DNA of 28,852 nucleotides from JANLYQ01 sp031365725 (lineage in GTDB: Bacteria > Actinomycetota > Actinomycetes > JACCUZ01), in NCBI GenBank assembly GCA_031365725.1, contig JANLYQ010000086.1:1-28852 (forward strand). The letters are read 5' to 3'. Below the pieces are notes generated by a model, which saw only the letters and a list, made by a program, of their open reading frames with translations, made no database searches and had not been told where the DNA came from. The position numbers and the translations under genes were made by a program. Positions within the stretch are counted from its first letter, which is position 1. The number at the start of each line of letters is the position of its first letter. Shown here piece after piece: positions 21,422-28,679 of the stretch.

Positions 21422-21879
21422 CGTCTGCAGGTCAGCGCTGCGTCGTCGGCCATCGTGACGAGGGCAACGCCATCGTGGAGTTCGTCGTCCTGGCGATGCT
21501 CCTGATGCTGCCGTTGGTCTACGTGCTGCTCGCCGTCTTCCGGGTGCAGACGGCGAGCTATGCGCTGAGCAGCGCAGCCCTCGAAGCGGGTCGGGTCTTC
21601 GCCACTGCGCCCTCGGTCGATGTCGCGGGACCGCAGGCGCTGGCTGCGGCCCGGCTGGTCATGGCCGACAGCGGCCTCAGCCTGCGTGCGGACCAGCTCG
21701 AGATCACCTGCTCGTCGCGGCCGTGCCTGCGTCCTGGGTCGCGGGTGGTGGTCGTCCTGACCTACCAGGTGGGGCTGCCACTCGTTCCCCGCGTGCTCGC
21801 AGGCGGAGCGCCGGCCTCGGTGCGCGTCACCAGCCGACACCTCGAGGTCGTTGACCGGTTCCGGGCGGTGGCCAGGTGA
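21418..21879 (+). CDS. TadE/TadF-like pseudopilin
   Basis: A 153-residue TadE-family protein. After a 15-residue leader comes GNAIVEFVVLAMLLMLPLVY, with Glu at +5 from the glycine, and the helix is followed by QTASYALSSAALEAGRVFA. Two cysteines in CSSRPC (about residue 100) may form a disulfide in the outer part. It starts at GTG 21418, overlapping the previous stop, and its own stop overlaps the next gene (GTGA at 21876), so the three genes are tightly coupled. It probably pairs with the upstream TadE-like protein as a minor pilin of the machine. Confidence 0.85.
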   Translation: MTSAGQRCVVGHRDEGNAIVEFVVLAMLLMLPLVYVLLAVFRVQTASYALSSAALEAGRVFATAPSVDVAGPQALAAARLVMADSGLSLRADQLEITCSSRPCLRPGSRVVVVLTYQVGLPLVPRVLAGGAPASVRVTSRHLEVVDRFRAVAR

Positions 21880-22346
21880 CGCGGCTCAGCGCCCGGCTGG
21901 CCGCCGTACGGCGGTCGGGTGACGACGGCCAGCTGCTGCTGCTGATCCTCGTCTACACGGTGATCGCGGGGCTGCTGGTGACCGCGATCGTGGATGTGAG
22001 CGCGGTCTACCTGGCCCGACGGTCACTGGTCGCAGCCGTCGACGCGGCCGCACTGAGCGCGGCCAACCAGCCCGATCTGGGCTCGGTCTACGCCGGCGCC
22101 GGGGACACCCTGCCCCTCAGCGAGTCGGGAACCACCACCGCAGTGCGGCAGTACGCCGACGACGCAGCGCTGAGTCGTGAGTTCGACAACTTCGTGGTCG
22201 AGGACGTCACCACCGACGGGGTCACCGTGACGGTCACGTTCGCGACGAAGGTCCGGCTGCCGTTCGTCAACGACGTGGCCCGGGCCTGGTCAGGTGGCTA
22301 TGGCGTGCGGGCGGTCGCGCGGGCGCGTTCTCCGCTGACCCGCTGA
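21876..22346 (+). CDS. TadG-like pilus assembly protein
   Basis: A 156-residue protein of the TadG-related type. A leader (RRSGDDG) is followed by the helix QLLLLILVYTVIAGLLVTAI and then DVSAVYLARRSLVAAVDAAA, the conserved start of TadG-like proteins. The remaining ~100 residues are an extracellular beta-rich domain. It lacks the von Willebrand-type domain of large TadG proteins. It is the last gene of the cluster; its TGA (22344-22346) lies inside a run of four 8-bp repeats. CpaB, a prepilin peptidase and a secretin are not present in the window; a secretin would not be expected in a Gram-positive cell envelope. Confidence 0.85.
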   Translation: MTRLSARLAAVRRSGDDGQLLLLILVYTVIAGLLVTAIVDVSAVYLARRSLVAAVDAAALSAANQPDLGSVYAGAGDTLPLSESGTTTAVRQYADDAALSREFDNFVVEDVTTDGVTVTVTFATKVRLPFVNDVARAWSGGYGVRAVARARSPLTR

Positions 22347-22366
22347 CCCGCTGACCCGCTGACCCG
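22335..22366. repeat. four tandem 8-bp repeats at the end of the Tad operon
   Basis: CTGACCCG occurs four times in a row. Each copy contains TGA, and because the unit is 8 bp the stops fall in all three plus-strand frames. The second TGA is the actual stop of the TadG-like gene. Confidence 0.95.
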
Positions 22367-22373
22367 ATCCCCC

Positions 22374-22393
22374 CGTCTCGCGGCTGCGGGACG
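22374..22393 (+). terminator. hairpin after the Tad operon
   Basis: CGTCTCGC-GGCT-GCGGGACG forms an 8-bp stem (one G-T pair) with a 4-nt loop, 28 bp after the last stop codon. No T-run follows, which is common for actinobacterial hairpin terminators. Confidence 0.5.
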
Positions 22394-22451
22394 AACCGAC
22401 CCTTGCGCTCGCGACGAGGCACAGGCATGCGAGCGGGGTCTGGTCACGACC

Positions 22452-22480
22452 TTGGCCCGACGGCGTTCGCTGGTTACGGT
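22452..22480 (+). promoter_or_regulatory. promoter of the DUF1800-DUF1501 genes
   Basis: TTGGCC (22452-22457), 17 bp, then TACGGT (22475-22480). The predicted transcription start is near 22487, leaving a leader of about 76 nt before GTG 22563. The rest of the 22394-22451 stretch shows nothing further. Confidence 0.5.
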
Positions 22481-22562
22481 GTCCGTCACCGGTTCGGTCG
22501 ATCATGCTCCTCGGGGTCGGCGCCGATCTGACACCGACGACCCCCCAAGGACGGCAGGCCAG

Positions 22563-24179
22563 GTGACGACGACTCACGCACCGCACGCGACCGCAGCACC
22601 CGCACGATCAGCACGCACGGCCGCAGGTGGAGAGCCGATAGAGCCGACTGCGGCATTCTCCCGGCGCGGCGTGCTGGGCATCGGCGCCGGCGTCCTTGGA
22701 GCCGGCACGCTCGGCGCCGGCGCCCTCGGCGTGGCCGGGGTGGCCACGGCTGGCGCGGCCGAGGCAGCCACCGTCGACCCGGCGCTGCACCTGCTGCGCC
22801 GCACGACGTACGGCGCGACGCCCCAGCTGCTCGCCCAGCTGCGCAAGAGCCCGCGCGCGAGAGCGGCCTGGCTGGAGAAGCAGCTCACCCCGACCAAGGT
22901 GCCGGACCGGGCGATGGACGCGTTGCTGCGTCGCTGGCCACGCCTGAGCTGGTCGGCCAAGCACGTCATGGACGCCCAGGACATGGACGAGTGGGCCGTC
23001 ATGGAGGACCTCGTCCAAGCCCACATCGCCCGCGCCTGCTGGTCCAACCGGCAGCTGCTCGAAGTGATGGTCGACTTCTGGTCCAACCACCTCAACGTCA
23101 CCTGCCCGTCGTCGGAGGTCTGGACCACCCGGCACCACTACGACGCGCACGTCATCCGTTCGCACGCCTTCGGCAAGTTCAGCGACATGCTGCTCGCCTC
23201 GGCCAAGCACCCGGCGATGCTCGCCTACCTCGACCAGGCCAGCTCGGACAAGGACTTCCCGAACGAGAACTACGCCCGCGAGGTGCTCGAGCTGCACACC
23301 GTCGGGGTCAACGGTGGCTACACCGAGGCCATGGTCAAGTCCGCGGCCCGGCTGCTCACCGGGCTCTCGGTCGACGAGGAGTCCCAGACCTACCTCTACG
23401 ACACGACCAAGCACGCCACCGGGCCGGTGCACGTCCTCGGCTTCAAGCACCCCAACAAGGCGACGTACGGCGAGCCGGTGGCGATGGCCTACCTGACCTA
23501 CCTCGCCCACCACCCGGCCACCGCGACCCACCTGGCGACCAAGCTGGCGATCCGCTTCGTGTCCGACACCCCGCCCCCGGCGCTGGTGCGCCGGCTCGCG
23601 AAGGTCTACCTGCGCAACGACACCCAGATCAAGCCGGTGCTGCGGGCGCTGTTCGCGTCGAAGGAGTTCCTCGGGTCCAGCGGTGCCAAGGTCAAACGAC
23701 CGTTCGAGGACATGGTGTCCACGATCCGCGCGCTGGGCATCCGGCCGCCGGCGACCGGCACCGACGGCATCCAGCAGCTCGGCTGGGTCACCGGTGACCT
23801 GGGGCAGTCGCCGATGGGCTGGCACCCACCCAACGGCTATCCGGACGTGGCGATCGCCTGGCAGAGCGCCGGCGGCACCCTCGCCCGGTGGAACACCCAC
23901 CTCAGCCTGGCGGCCGCGTGGTGGCCCAAGGACCTGGTGCGCCCCGACCTCGGGTCGCTGCTCGGCACGACCGTGCCCAAGACGTACGGCGCCCTCATCG
24001 ACCAGGCCGCTGCCGGCATGGGCCTGCCGGCGCCGACCAAGAACGTCCGCGGCGCCATCGCCACCTTCCTCGAGCACTCGGCCGCCGCGCCGCTCAAGCT
24101 CGGGGACGAGGCGTTCGGCTGGCGACTGCCCTTTGTGTTCGCCCTCCTGCTCGACAGCCCTGCGGCGGCCGTGCGATGA
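22563..24179 (+). CDS. DUF1800 family Tat-exported protein
   Basis: A 538-residue protein of the DUF1800 family, function unknown. The N-terminus has a twin-arginine leader (SRRGVLGIGAGVLGAG) ending in an alanine-rich cleavage region (AGAAEAAT). The body carries family marks: LHLLRRTTYGATP at the beginning, VMVDFWSNHLNVTCP, NENYAREVLELHTVGVNGGY, VKRPFEDMVSTIRAL and GWHPPNGYPDVA. DUF1800 genes are usually paired with DUF1501 genes, as here, which suggests a joint exported complex. Start GTG 22563 is preceded by AAGGA at 11 nt; the frame is open to 22452, but that stretch overlaps the promoter and is non-conserved. Its TGA overlaps the DUF1501 ATG. Confidence 0.9.
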   Translation: MTTTHAPHATAAPARSARTAAGGEPIEPTAAFSRRGVLGIGAGVLGAGTLGAGALGVAGVATAGAAEAATVDPALHLLRRTTYGATPQLLAQLRKSPRARAAWLEKQLTPTKVPDRAMDALLRRWPRLSWSAKHVMDAQDMDEWAVMEDLVQAHIARACWSNRQLLEVMVDFWSNHLNVTCPSSEVWTTRHHYDAHVIRSHAFGKFSDMLLASAKHPAMLAYLDQASSDKDFPNENYAREVLELHTVGVNGGYTEAMVKSAARLLTGLSVDEESQTYLYDTTKHATGPVHVLGFKHPNKATYGEPVAMAYLTYLAHHPATATHLATKLAIRFVSDTPPPALVRRLAKVYLRNDTQIKPVLRALFASKEFLGSSGAKVKRPFEDMVSTIRALGIRPPATGTDGIQQLGWVTGDLGQSPMGWHPPNGYPDVAIAWQSAGGTLARWNTHLSLAAAWWPKDLVRPDLGSLLGTTVPKTYGALIDQAAAGMGLPAPTKNVRGAIATFLEHSAAAPLKLGDEAFGWRLPFVFALLLDSPAAAVR

Positions 24180-25477
24180 GCGCTCCGACCACGTCGCCCT
24201 GTACCTGCGGTCACGAGTCCGGTGACGCGGGCAGCCAGTCCGGCCTGAGCCGGCGCCGACTGCTCGGCGCGGCCAGCGCCGCTGCCGCCCTCGGAGTCCT
24301 CGGCAGCATCGCCGGTGACCTGTCCTCGACCCGGCTCGCTTTCGCCGGCACCGCCTACACCGGTGACGTGCTGGTGGTGCTGAGCCTGCGCGGCGGAATG
24401 GACGGCCTGTCCGCGGTCGTGCCTCTTGCGGACCCTGCCTACACCGCGCTGCGACCGAACATCGCCGTCCCGGCGAGCAAGGCGATCCCGCTCGACGCGA
24501 CCTTCGGCCTGCACCCGGCGCTGGCCCCGCTCAAGCCGCTGTGGGACGCGGGCCAGCTGGGCGCGGTGCACGCAGCCGGCCAGCCGGACCCCACCCGCTC
24601 GCACTTCGACGCCATGGAGGCGATGGAGCGCGCTGCACCCGGCTCGTCCGCGCGCACCGGGTGGCTCGACCGGGTCAGCTCGGCGCAGGGCGCCGGCGGT
24701 GCGTTCGCGACCGTGGGCATGGGGTCGGACACCAACCAGACCGCGTTCCTCGGCCCCTCACCCGAGCTGTTCATGTCATCGGTCGGCAACTTCAACCTTG
24801 CCGGTGCCGACAACGAGGAAGAACGCATCCGGTGGCGCAAGGCGCTCACCACGATGCACGCCGGCGCCCGCGCCGAGGTCGCGATCCCGGCCCGGCTCAC
24901 CCTCGGTGCTCTCGACACCGCGGCGGCGATGCGCGCGGTCGACTACGTGCCGGCCAACGGCGCTGACTATCCCGGCGGCAGTCTCGGCGACGCCCTCAAG
25001 GACGTGGCCCGTCTCATCAAGGCCAACGTCGGGCTGCGCGTCGCCACCGTCGACTACGGCGACTGGGACATGCACGAGAACCTCGGCGGGGTCGACGGCG
25101 GCTGGATGCACGGCAAGCTCGTCGAGCTCGGTGAGGCCCTCGCGGCCTTCGCCACCGACCTCGGGCCGTCGCTGGCCAACGTCAACCTGGTCACGCTCTC
25201 GGAGTTCGGTCGCAGGATCGAGGAGAACGCCTCCGGCGGTCTGGACCACGGGCACGGCAACGTGATGTTCCTTCTCGGCGGCGGGGTCGTCGGCGGCAAG
25301 GTGCACGGTGCGTGGCCCGGTCTCTCGGCCGGTGCCCTCGACATGGGCGACCTCGCGGCGGCCAACGACTATCGCGCCGTCCTGGCTGAGCTGCTCGAGG
25401 CCAGGGGCGGCATCTCCGGGTCCACGGTCTTCCCGGGGCTGCCGCCCGGTCGCATCGGGTTCACCCGCGCGCGGTGA
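24176..25477 (+). CDS. DUF1501 family Tat-exported protein
   Basis: A 433-residue protein of the DUF1501 family, which has an alkaline phosphatase/sulfatase-like fold but no assigned reaction. A twin-arginine leader (SRRRLLGAASAAAALGVLG) is preceded by an unusual CTCGHESG segment with two cysteines. The body shows VLVVLSLRGGMDGLSAVVPL, FGLHPALAPLKPLWDAGQLG, HAAGQPDPTRSHFDAMEAME, VDYGDWDMHENLG, TLSEFGRRIEEN and DHGHGNVMFLLGG, all typical. The Asp and His residues in these motifs could bind metal. The ATG overlaps the DUF1800 stop (ATGA), so the two are translated as a pair. Both proteins should be exported folded, through Tat. Confidence 0.9.
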   Translation: MSAPTTSPCTCGHESGDAGSQSGLSRRRLLGAASAAAALGVLGSIAGDLSSTRLAFAGTAYTGDVLVVLSLRGGMDGLSAVVPLADPAYTALRPNIAVPASKAIPLDATFGLHPALAPLKPLWDAGQLGAVHAAGQPDPTRSHFDAMEAMERAAPGSSARTGWLDRVSSAQGAGGAFATVGMGSDTNQTAFLGPSPELFMSSVGNFNLAGADNEEERIRWRKALTTMHAGARAEVAIPARLTLGALDTAAAMRAVDYVPANGADYPGGSLGDALKDVARLIKANVGLRVATVDYGDWDMHENLGGVDGGWMHGKLVELGEALAAFATDLGPSLANVNLVTLSEFGRRIEENASGGLDHGHGNVMFLLGGGVVGGKVHGAWPGLSAGALDMGDLAAANDYRAVLAELLEARGGISGSTVFPGLPPGRIGFTRAR

Positions 25478-25488
25478 CCGTCAGCGTT

Positions 25489-25500
25489 TAGCCTGCGCCC
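25489..25500 (+). promoter_or_regulatory. leaderless -10 element of the serine hydrolase gene
   Basis: TAGCCT (25489-25494) lies 6 nt before ATG 25501 in the 23-bp gap after the DUF1501 gene. There is no Shine-Dalgarno sequence. This gives the hydrolase its own leaderless transcript in addition to possible read-through. Confidence 0.55.
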
Positions 25501-26340
25501 ATGGTCAAGGAGCCGAGTCGGCGTGCGGTGATCATCGGGGGAGCCGGTGCCCTGGCGGCGGCCGCGCTCGGCGGGGCCGCGGTGACCGGGGCGCTGCCGG
25601 TGCCCCTGCCCCACCGGTTGCGCACGGCGTTCGCCGACATGGGGCCGGACGGGGTGATCCCGGACGTGCCGGTCGGCACGGTGACCCGCGAGCTCGTCAC
25701 CTCCGCCGCGCGTGGGCGCCGGGTGGGTTTCTGGACCGCGGTCCCCGCCGGGCACGGTGACGGCGTCGGCATGCCGGTCTGCCTGATCCTGCACGGGGGC
25801 ACCGCGACCACCGCTGACTTCACCGCGTTCGGCTTCCCGCAGTTCCTCACCGATGCGGTCCGCCGCGGCGCGACGCCGTTCGTCCTCGCCGGCGCCGACG
25901 GCGGGCTGAGCCGCTGGGAGGGCGACGGCGCGGGTGACGACCCGCAGCGGATGCTGACCGAGGAGGTGCCCGGCTGGTGCCGCGACCGCGGTTTCGACCC
26001 GTCCCGGCTGGCGGCGTACGGCTGGTCGATGGGGGGTTACGGCTCGCTCCGGCTGGCCGAGCGCAACCCCGACCTGCTGCGCGCCGTCGCCGCCCTGAGC
26101 CCCGCCGTCGGGCCCGACGCGAATGACGCGGCCGTGCGCGATGTCAGGCTGCTCACGGGTGAGCGGCTCGGCATCTGGTGCGGCCAGTCAGACGCGCTTT
26201 TCCCGAACGTTCGCCGCTTGGCGCAGGCGGTGCGCCCGGCTCCCGAGGTGCTGACGTATGACAAGGGTGGCCACACCCGAGGCTTCTGGAACCGGGTCAC
26301 CCCGGCCGCTTTCGACCTCGTCGGGCGCCACCTCGCCTGA
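25501..26340 (+). CDS. Tat-exported alpha/beta hydrolase (esterase-like)
   Basis: A 279-residue alpha/beta hydrolase. The leader SRRAVIIGGAGALAAAALGG is twin-arginine type. The mature part shows the oxyanion-hole motif LILHGGTAT, the nucleophile elbow GWSMGGYGS (Ser176), and a late GGHTRGFW that probably supplies the catalytic His. The fold resembles the esterase D/antigen 85 group, so the target could be an ester of the cell envelope or an extracellular substrate; this is inference. It follows the DUF1800-DUF1501 pair by 23 bp and has its own TANNNT element. Its stop is 10 bp from the stop of the converging NlpC/P60 gene. Confidence 0.85.
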   Translation: MVKEPSRRAVIIGGAGALAAAALGGAAVTGALPVPLPHRLRTAFADMGPDGVIPDVPVGTVTRELVTSAARGRRVGFWTAVPAGHGDGVGMPVCLILHGGTATTADFTAFGFPQFLTDAVRRGATPFVLAGADGGLSRWEGDGAGDDPQRMLTEEVPGWCRDRGFDPSRLAAYGWSMGGYGSLRLAERNPDLLRAVAALSPAVGPDANDAAVRDVRLLTGERLGIWCGQSDALFPNVRRLAQAVRPAPEVLTYDKGGHTRGFWNRVTPAAFDLVGRHLA

Positions 26341-26350
26341 CGCGCTGGGC

Positions 26351-26848
26351 TCAGCGGACCCGGCCGAAGAACACGTTGCTGGTCCAGATGCGCTCCTTGC
26401 GCACCCGGGTGCCGGAGTACGGCGCGTGCCAGACGTAGCCACCGCCGGCGTAGATGCCCACGTGGTAGACGTAGCCACCACTGGAGAAGAACACGAGGTC
26501 GCCGCGACGGGCCTGGGCCCGGGACACCCGACGGGTGCTCGCGACCTGGCCGGAAGACGAATGCGGCAGCACCTTCCCGACGTGGGCGTAGGCCCAGCGG
26601 GTCAGGCCCGAGCAGTCGAACCGGCCGGGCCCGACGGCGCCGTAGGAGTAGGGGTCGCCGCGGCGGCTGCGCGCCCAGTCGGCGGCGCTGTTGGCGGTGA
26701 CGGCGCTGACCATGGCCGAGGCACCGGGAGTGGTCGGACCGAGGGTGGTGACCACCGAGAGTGAGGCGGTGAGGCCGAGCGTGAGGGCCAGGCTGGCGAG
26801 CAGGCGGGCCGGCAACAGGCGGGACGCGGACAGGCGAGACGCAGACAT
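26351..26848 (-). CDS. secreted NlpC/P60 peptidoglycan hydrolase
   Basis: A 165-residue exported cysteine peptidase. The N-terminus is a signal peptide (basic start MSASRLSASRLLPARL, then a hydrophobic run ending near GASA). The NlpC/P60 domain follows: the catalytic Cys79 in FDCSGLTRWAY, the helix with SSSGQV, GDLVFF, and His129 in YHVGIYAGGG, with a second His in WHAPYSG. It should cut peptide links in the cell wall. ATG 26848 is preceded by GAAGGA at 4 nt; the frame is open to 27127, but that part is the riboswitch and not protein-coding. It has no SH3 or LysM domain, so targeting must come from the catalytic domain or partners. Confidence 0.92.
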   Translation of the reverse strand: MSASRLSASRLLPARLLASLALTLGLTASLSVVTTLGPTTPGASAMVSAVTANSAADWARSRRGDPYSYGAVGPGRFDCSGLTRWAYAHVGKVLPHSSSGQVASTRRVSRAQARRGDLVFFSSGGYVYHVGIYAGGGYVWHAPYSGTRVRKERIWTSNVFFGRVR

Positions 26849-26859
26849 GTGGTCCTTCG

Positions 26860-27039
26860 GGATCCGCCTGCGAGGAGTGTCCTGTCGGGTTCGGGCACCG
26901 AAGTCGCCCGGCCACGTCGTCGTGGCTTCACCCCAAGGCCGCGTCCCGGTTGTCGGGCGCGACCGCCGTGCTGGGTTCTCCGCCCCTGCCGCATCGACTG
27001 ATGTCGGGCACCCGTTCGCGGTGGCAGGGCTCGGCGTCC
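26860..27039 (-). promoter_or_regulatory. ydaO-type c-di-AMP riboswitch upstream of the NlpC/P60 gene
   Basis: On the minus strand the leader shows the conserved features of the ydaO/yuaA riboswitch. GGACGCCGAGCCCTGCC lies at the 5' side (27039-27023). A CCCTGCC/GGCAGGG helix follows (27029-27023 with 26990-26984), then GGAGAACCCA (26981-26972), GGGGTGAA (26934-26927) and CGACTTCGGTGCCCGAACCC before CGACAG (to 26882). The P1-like closing stem uses GGACGCC (27039-27033) and GGCGGATCC (26868-26860), with small bulges. c-di-AMP binding is known to switch off wall-hydrolase genes in actinobacteria. Boundaries are approximate. Confidence 0.9.
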
Positions 27040-27225
27040 GCGTGGGTGGCCCCGCCGCTCGTGGCGAGGACTTCGCTCGCACCACCGTGCAGCACGGTCG
27101 GGCCCGAGGTCGGGTGCGCACGCTCACGGCGTGACAAAGGACACGGCACGGCGAGGATTGAGATCACCAGGAGGTCAGGGGGTGTGCGCAGCCCGTGACG
27201 GCGACGGCTGCACGCCAGCGTCGCG

Positions 27226-27238
27226 TAGCCTTCGGGCC
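27226..27238 (+). promoter_or_regulatory. leaderless -10 element of prfB
   Basis: TAGCCT (27226-27231) is 7 nt before GTG 27239. No ribosome binding site precedes that codon. Between here and the riboswitch (27040-27225) nothing else is recognised; the promoter of the NlpC/P60 transcript must lie there but no convincing hexamers were found. Confidence 0.6.
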
Positions 27239-28351
27239 GTGGCAGCCGTGGACCCGACCGACGAGCTCAAAGAGCTCGACCTGACGCTGACCAGCATCGA
27301 GACGGTCCTGGACCTCGACGCCATGCGCCGTGACCTCGTCGACCTCAACGAGCAGGCCGCAGCACCGGACCTGTGGGACGACCAGGAACGCGCCCAGGCA
27401 GTCACCAGCAAGCTGTCCCACCTGCAGGGCGAGCTCACCCGGGTCGAGTCGCTGCGCCGTCGCCTCGACGACCTGGTGGTGCTGTTCGAGCTGGCGGCTG
27501 ATGAGTCCGACGCGGAGACGCTGGCCGAGGCGCACGCCGAGCTGACCGCCGTACGCAAGACGCTGGGTGAGCTCGAGGTCCGCACGTTGCTGTCCGGGGA
27601 GTACGACCAGCGCGAGGCGCTCGTCACGGTGCGCGCCGAGGCGGGTGGGGTCGACGCCGCGGACTTCGCCGAGATGCTCATGCGGATGTACCTCCGGTGG
27701 GCCGAACGACACAACTACCCCGCAGAGGTCCTCGACACGTCGTACGCCGAGGAGGCGGGCCTGAAGTCGGTCACCTTCCAGGTGAGCGTCCCGTATGCCT
27801 ACGGCACCTTGTCGGTCGAGCAGGGCACCCACCGTCTGGTGCGCATCTCGCCGTTCGACAACCAGGGGCGCCGCCAGACGTCGTTCGCCGGCGTGGAGGT
27901 GCTGCCGGTCGTCGACCAGGTCGACCACATCGACATCCCTGAGAACGACATGCGCATCGACGTCTTCCGGTCATCCGGCCCAGGAGGTCAGTCGGTCAAC
28001 ACCACAGACTCGGCCGTGCGAATCACTCACATCCCGACCGGCATCGTCGTCTCCTGCCAGAACGAGAAGTCCCAGATCCAGAACCGCGCCGCTGCCCTGC
28101 GGGTGCTGCAGTCCCGACTGCTGCTCGTGAGAAAGCAGGAGGAGAAGGCCGAGATGGACGCGCTCAAGGGCGACTCCGGCGGGTCGTGGGGCAACCAGAT
28201 GCGGTCCTACGTGCTGCACCCCTACCAGATGGTCAAGGACCTGCGCACCGAGCACGAGACCGGCAACACCACGGCGGTGCTCGACGGGGAGATAGACGAC
28301 TTCATCGAGGCCGGCATCCGATGGCGCAAGCAGGTCGAGAAGGGGTCCTGA
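27239..28351 (+). CDS. prfB: peptide chain release factor 2
   Basis: A 370-residue class I release factor that recognises UGA and UAA stop codons and hydrolyses the peptidyl-tRNA ester. The stop-codon recognition motif SPF (residues 204-206, in LVRISPFDNQG) identifies it as RF2 rather than RF1 (PxT), and the catalytic GGQ is at 249-251 (SGPGGQSVNTTDSAVRITH). The protein runs without a break from VAAVDPTDELKEL, so there is no programmed +1 frameshift as in E. coli; this is usual in actinobacteria. Start GTG 27239 is chosen because of the leaderless TAGCCT element and because it matches the family's N-terminus; the frame is open to 27131 but non-conserved. Confidence 0.96.
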   Translation: MAAVDPTDELKELDLTLTSIETVLDLDAMRRDLVDLNEQAAAPDLWDDQERAQAVTSKLSHLQGELTRVESLRRRLDDLVVLFELAADESDAETLAEAHAELTAVRKTLGELEVRTLLSGEYDQREALVTVRAEAGGVDAADFAEMLMRMYLRWAERHNYPAEVLDTSYAEEAGLKSVTFQVSVPYAYGTLSVEQGTHRLVRISPFDNQGRRQTSFAGVEVLPVVDQVDHIDIPENDMRIDVFRSSGPGGQSVNTTDSAVRITHIPTGIVVSCQNEKSQIQNRAAALRVLQSRLLLVRKQEEKAEMDALKGDSGGSWGNQMRSYVLHPYQMVKDLRTEHETGNTTAVLDGEIDDFIEAGIRWRKQVEKGS

Positions 28352-28368
28352 GGCCGGGCGGACCATGG

Positions 28369-28390
28369 CGACCCGCTCTTGACCGGGTTG
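28369..28390 (+). terminator. possible terminator hairpin after prfB
   Basis: CGACCCG (28369-28375) can pair with CGGGTTG (28384-28390), 7 bp with one G-T pair and an 8-nt loop, starting 17 nt after the prfB stop. No T-run follows. Confidence 0.35.
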
Positions 28391-28489
28391 CCCCGATCCC
28401 TCCCGATTCGATCAACAGCCCGTCAGCGTTCGTCGACACTGAGTAGCACTTACGCAGGGTGATCGGCCGTTTGGTTGATTTCCACAGCG

Positions 28490-28532
28490 AGTGACTGTCG
28501 GTGATTGACGATGTCGATCTGGGGCAGTCACT
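28490..28532. repeat. concentric dyad (43 bp) upstream of the last gene
   Basis: AGTGACTG (28490-28497) and CAGTCACT (28525-28532) are perfect inverted repeats. Inside them GATTGAC (28503-28509) and GTCGATC (28513-28519) form a second, nearly perfect pair. Both share the same centre, 28511. As RNA it would be a hairpin with a symmetric 5x5 internal loop. Confidence 0.8.
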
Positions 28533-28679
28533 ATGGAGGCCGCCGCACAGGTGCGGTCAGGTGGGGAAGCATCGATCCGCGACCGGAGACGGTCACCTCG
28601 TGCCGGCAACGGACGCGACGGTCGCGGGGAGCGAGTGGTGAGACCGACCCCTGGACGACACGAGGAGTTGGCTCAAGCC

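Larger units (their letters stand above)
28352..28679. other. non-coding region between prfB and the last gene
   Basis: These 328 bp hold the weak prfB hairpin and the concentric dyad at 28490-28532. Small stems follow, such as GACCG-GAGA-CGGTC near 28578-28591 and GCGAC-G-GTCGC near 28606-28618, and the GAGGAG ribosome site of the last gene. A TTGACG (28506-28511) lies within the dyad, but no matching -10 was found. The frame of the last gene is open back to an ATG at 28533, so a longer N-terminus cannot be excluded. Confidence 0.6.

Noticed and set aside
26849..27127. Upstream extension of the NlpC/P60 gene on the minus strand
   Set aside because: The extension is the c-di-AMP riboswitch; the protein start with signal peptide and ribosome site is at 26848.
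27239..27330. Programmed +1 frameshift in prfB
   Set aside because: The frame is continuous, with no internal TGA after the start; RF2 is made without a shift.
28533..28679. A second c-di-AMP or other known riboswitch before the last gene
   Set aside because: Small stems are present, but none of the ydaO signatures (GGGGTGAA, CCCGAACCCG) appear, and no other class was recognised.
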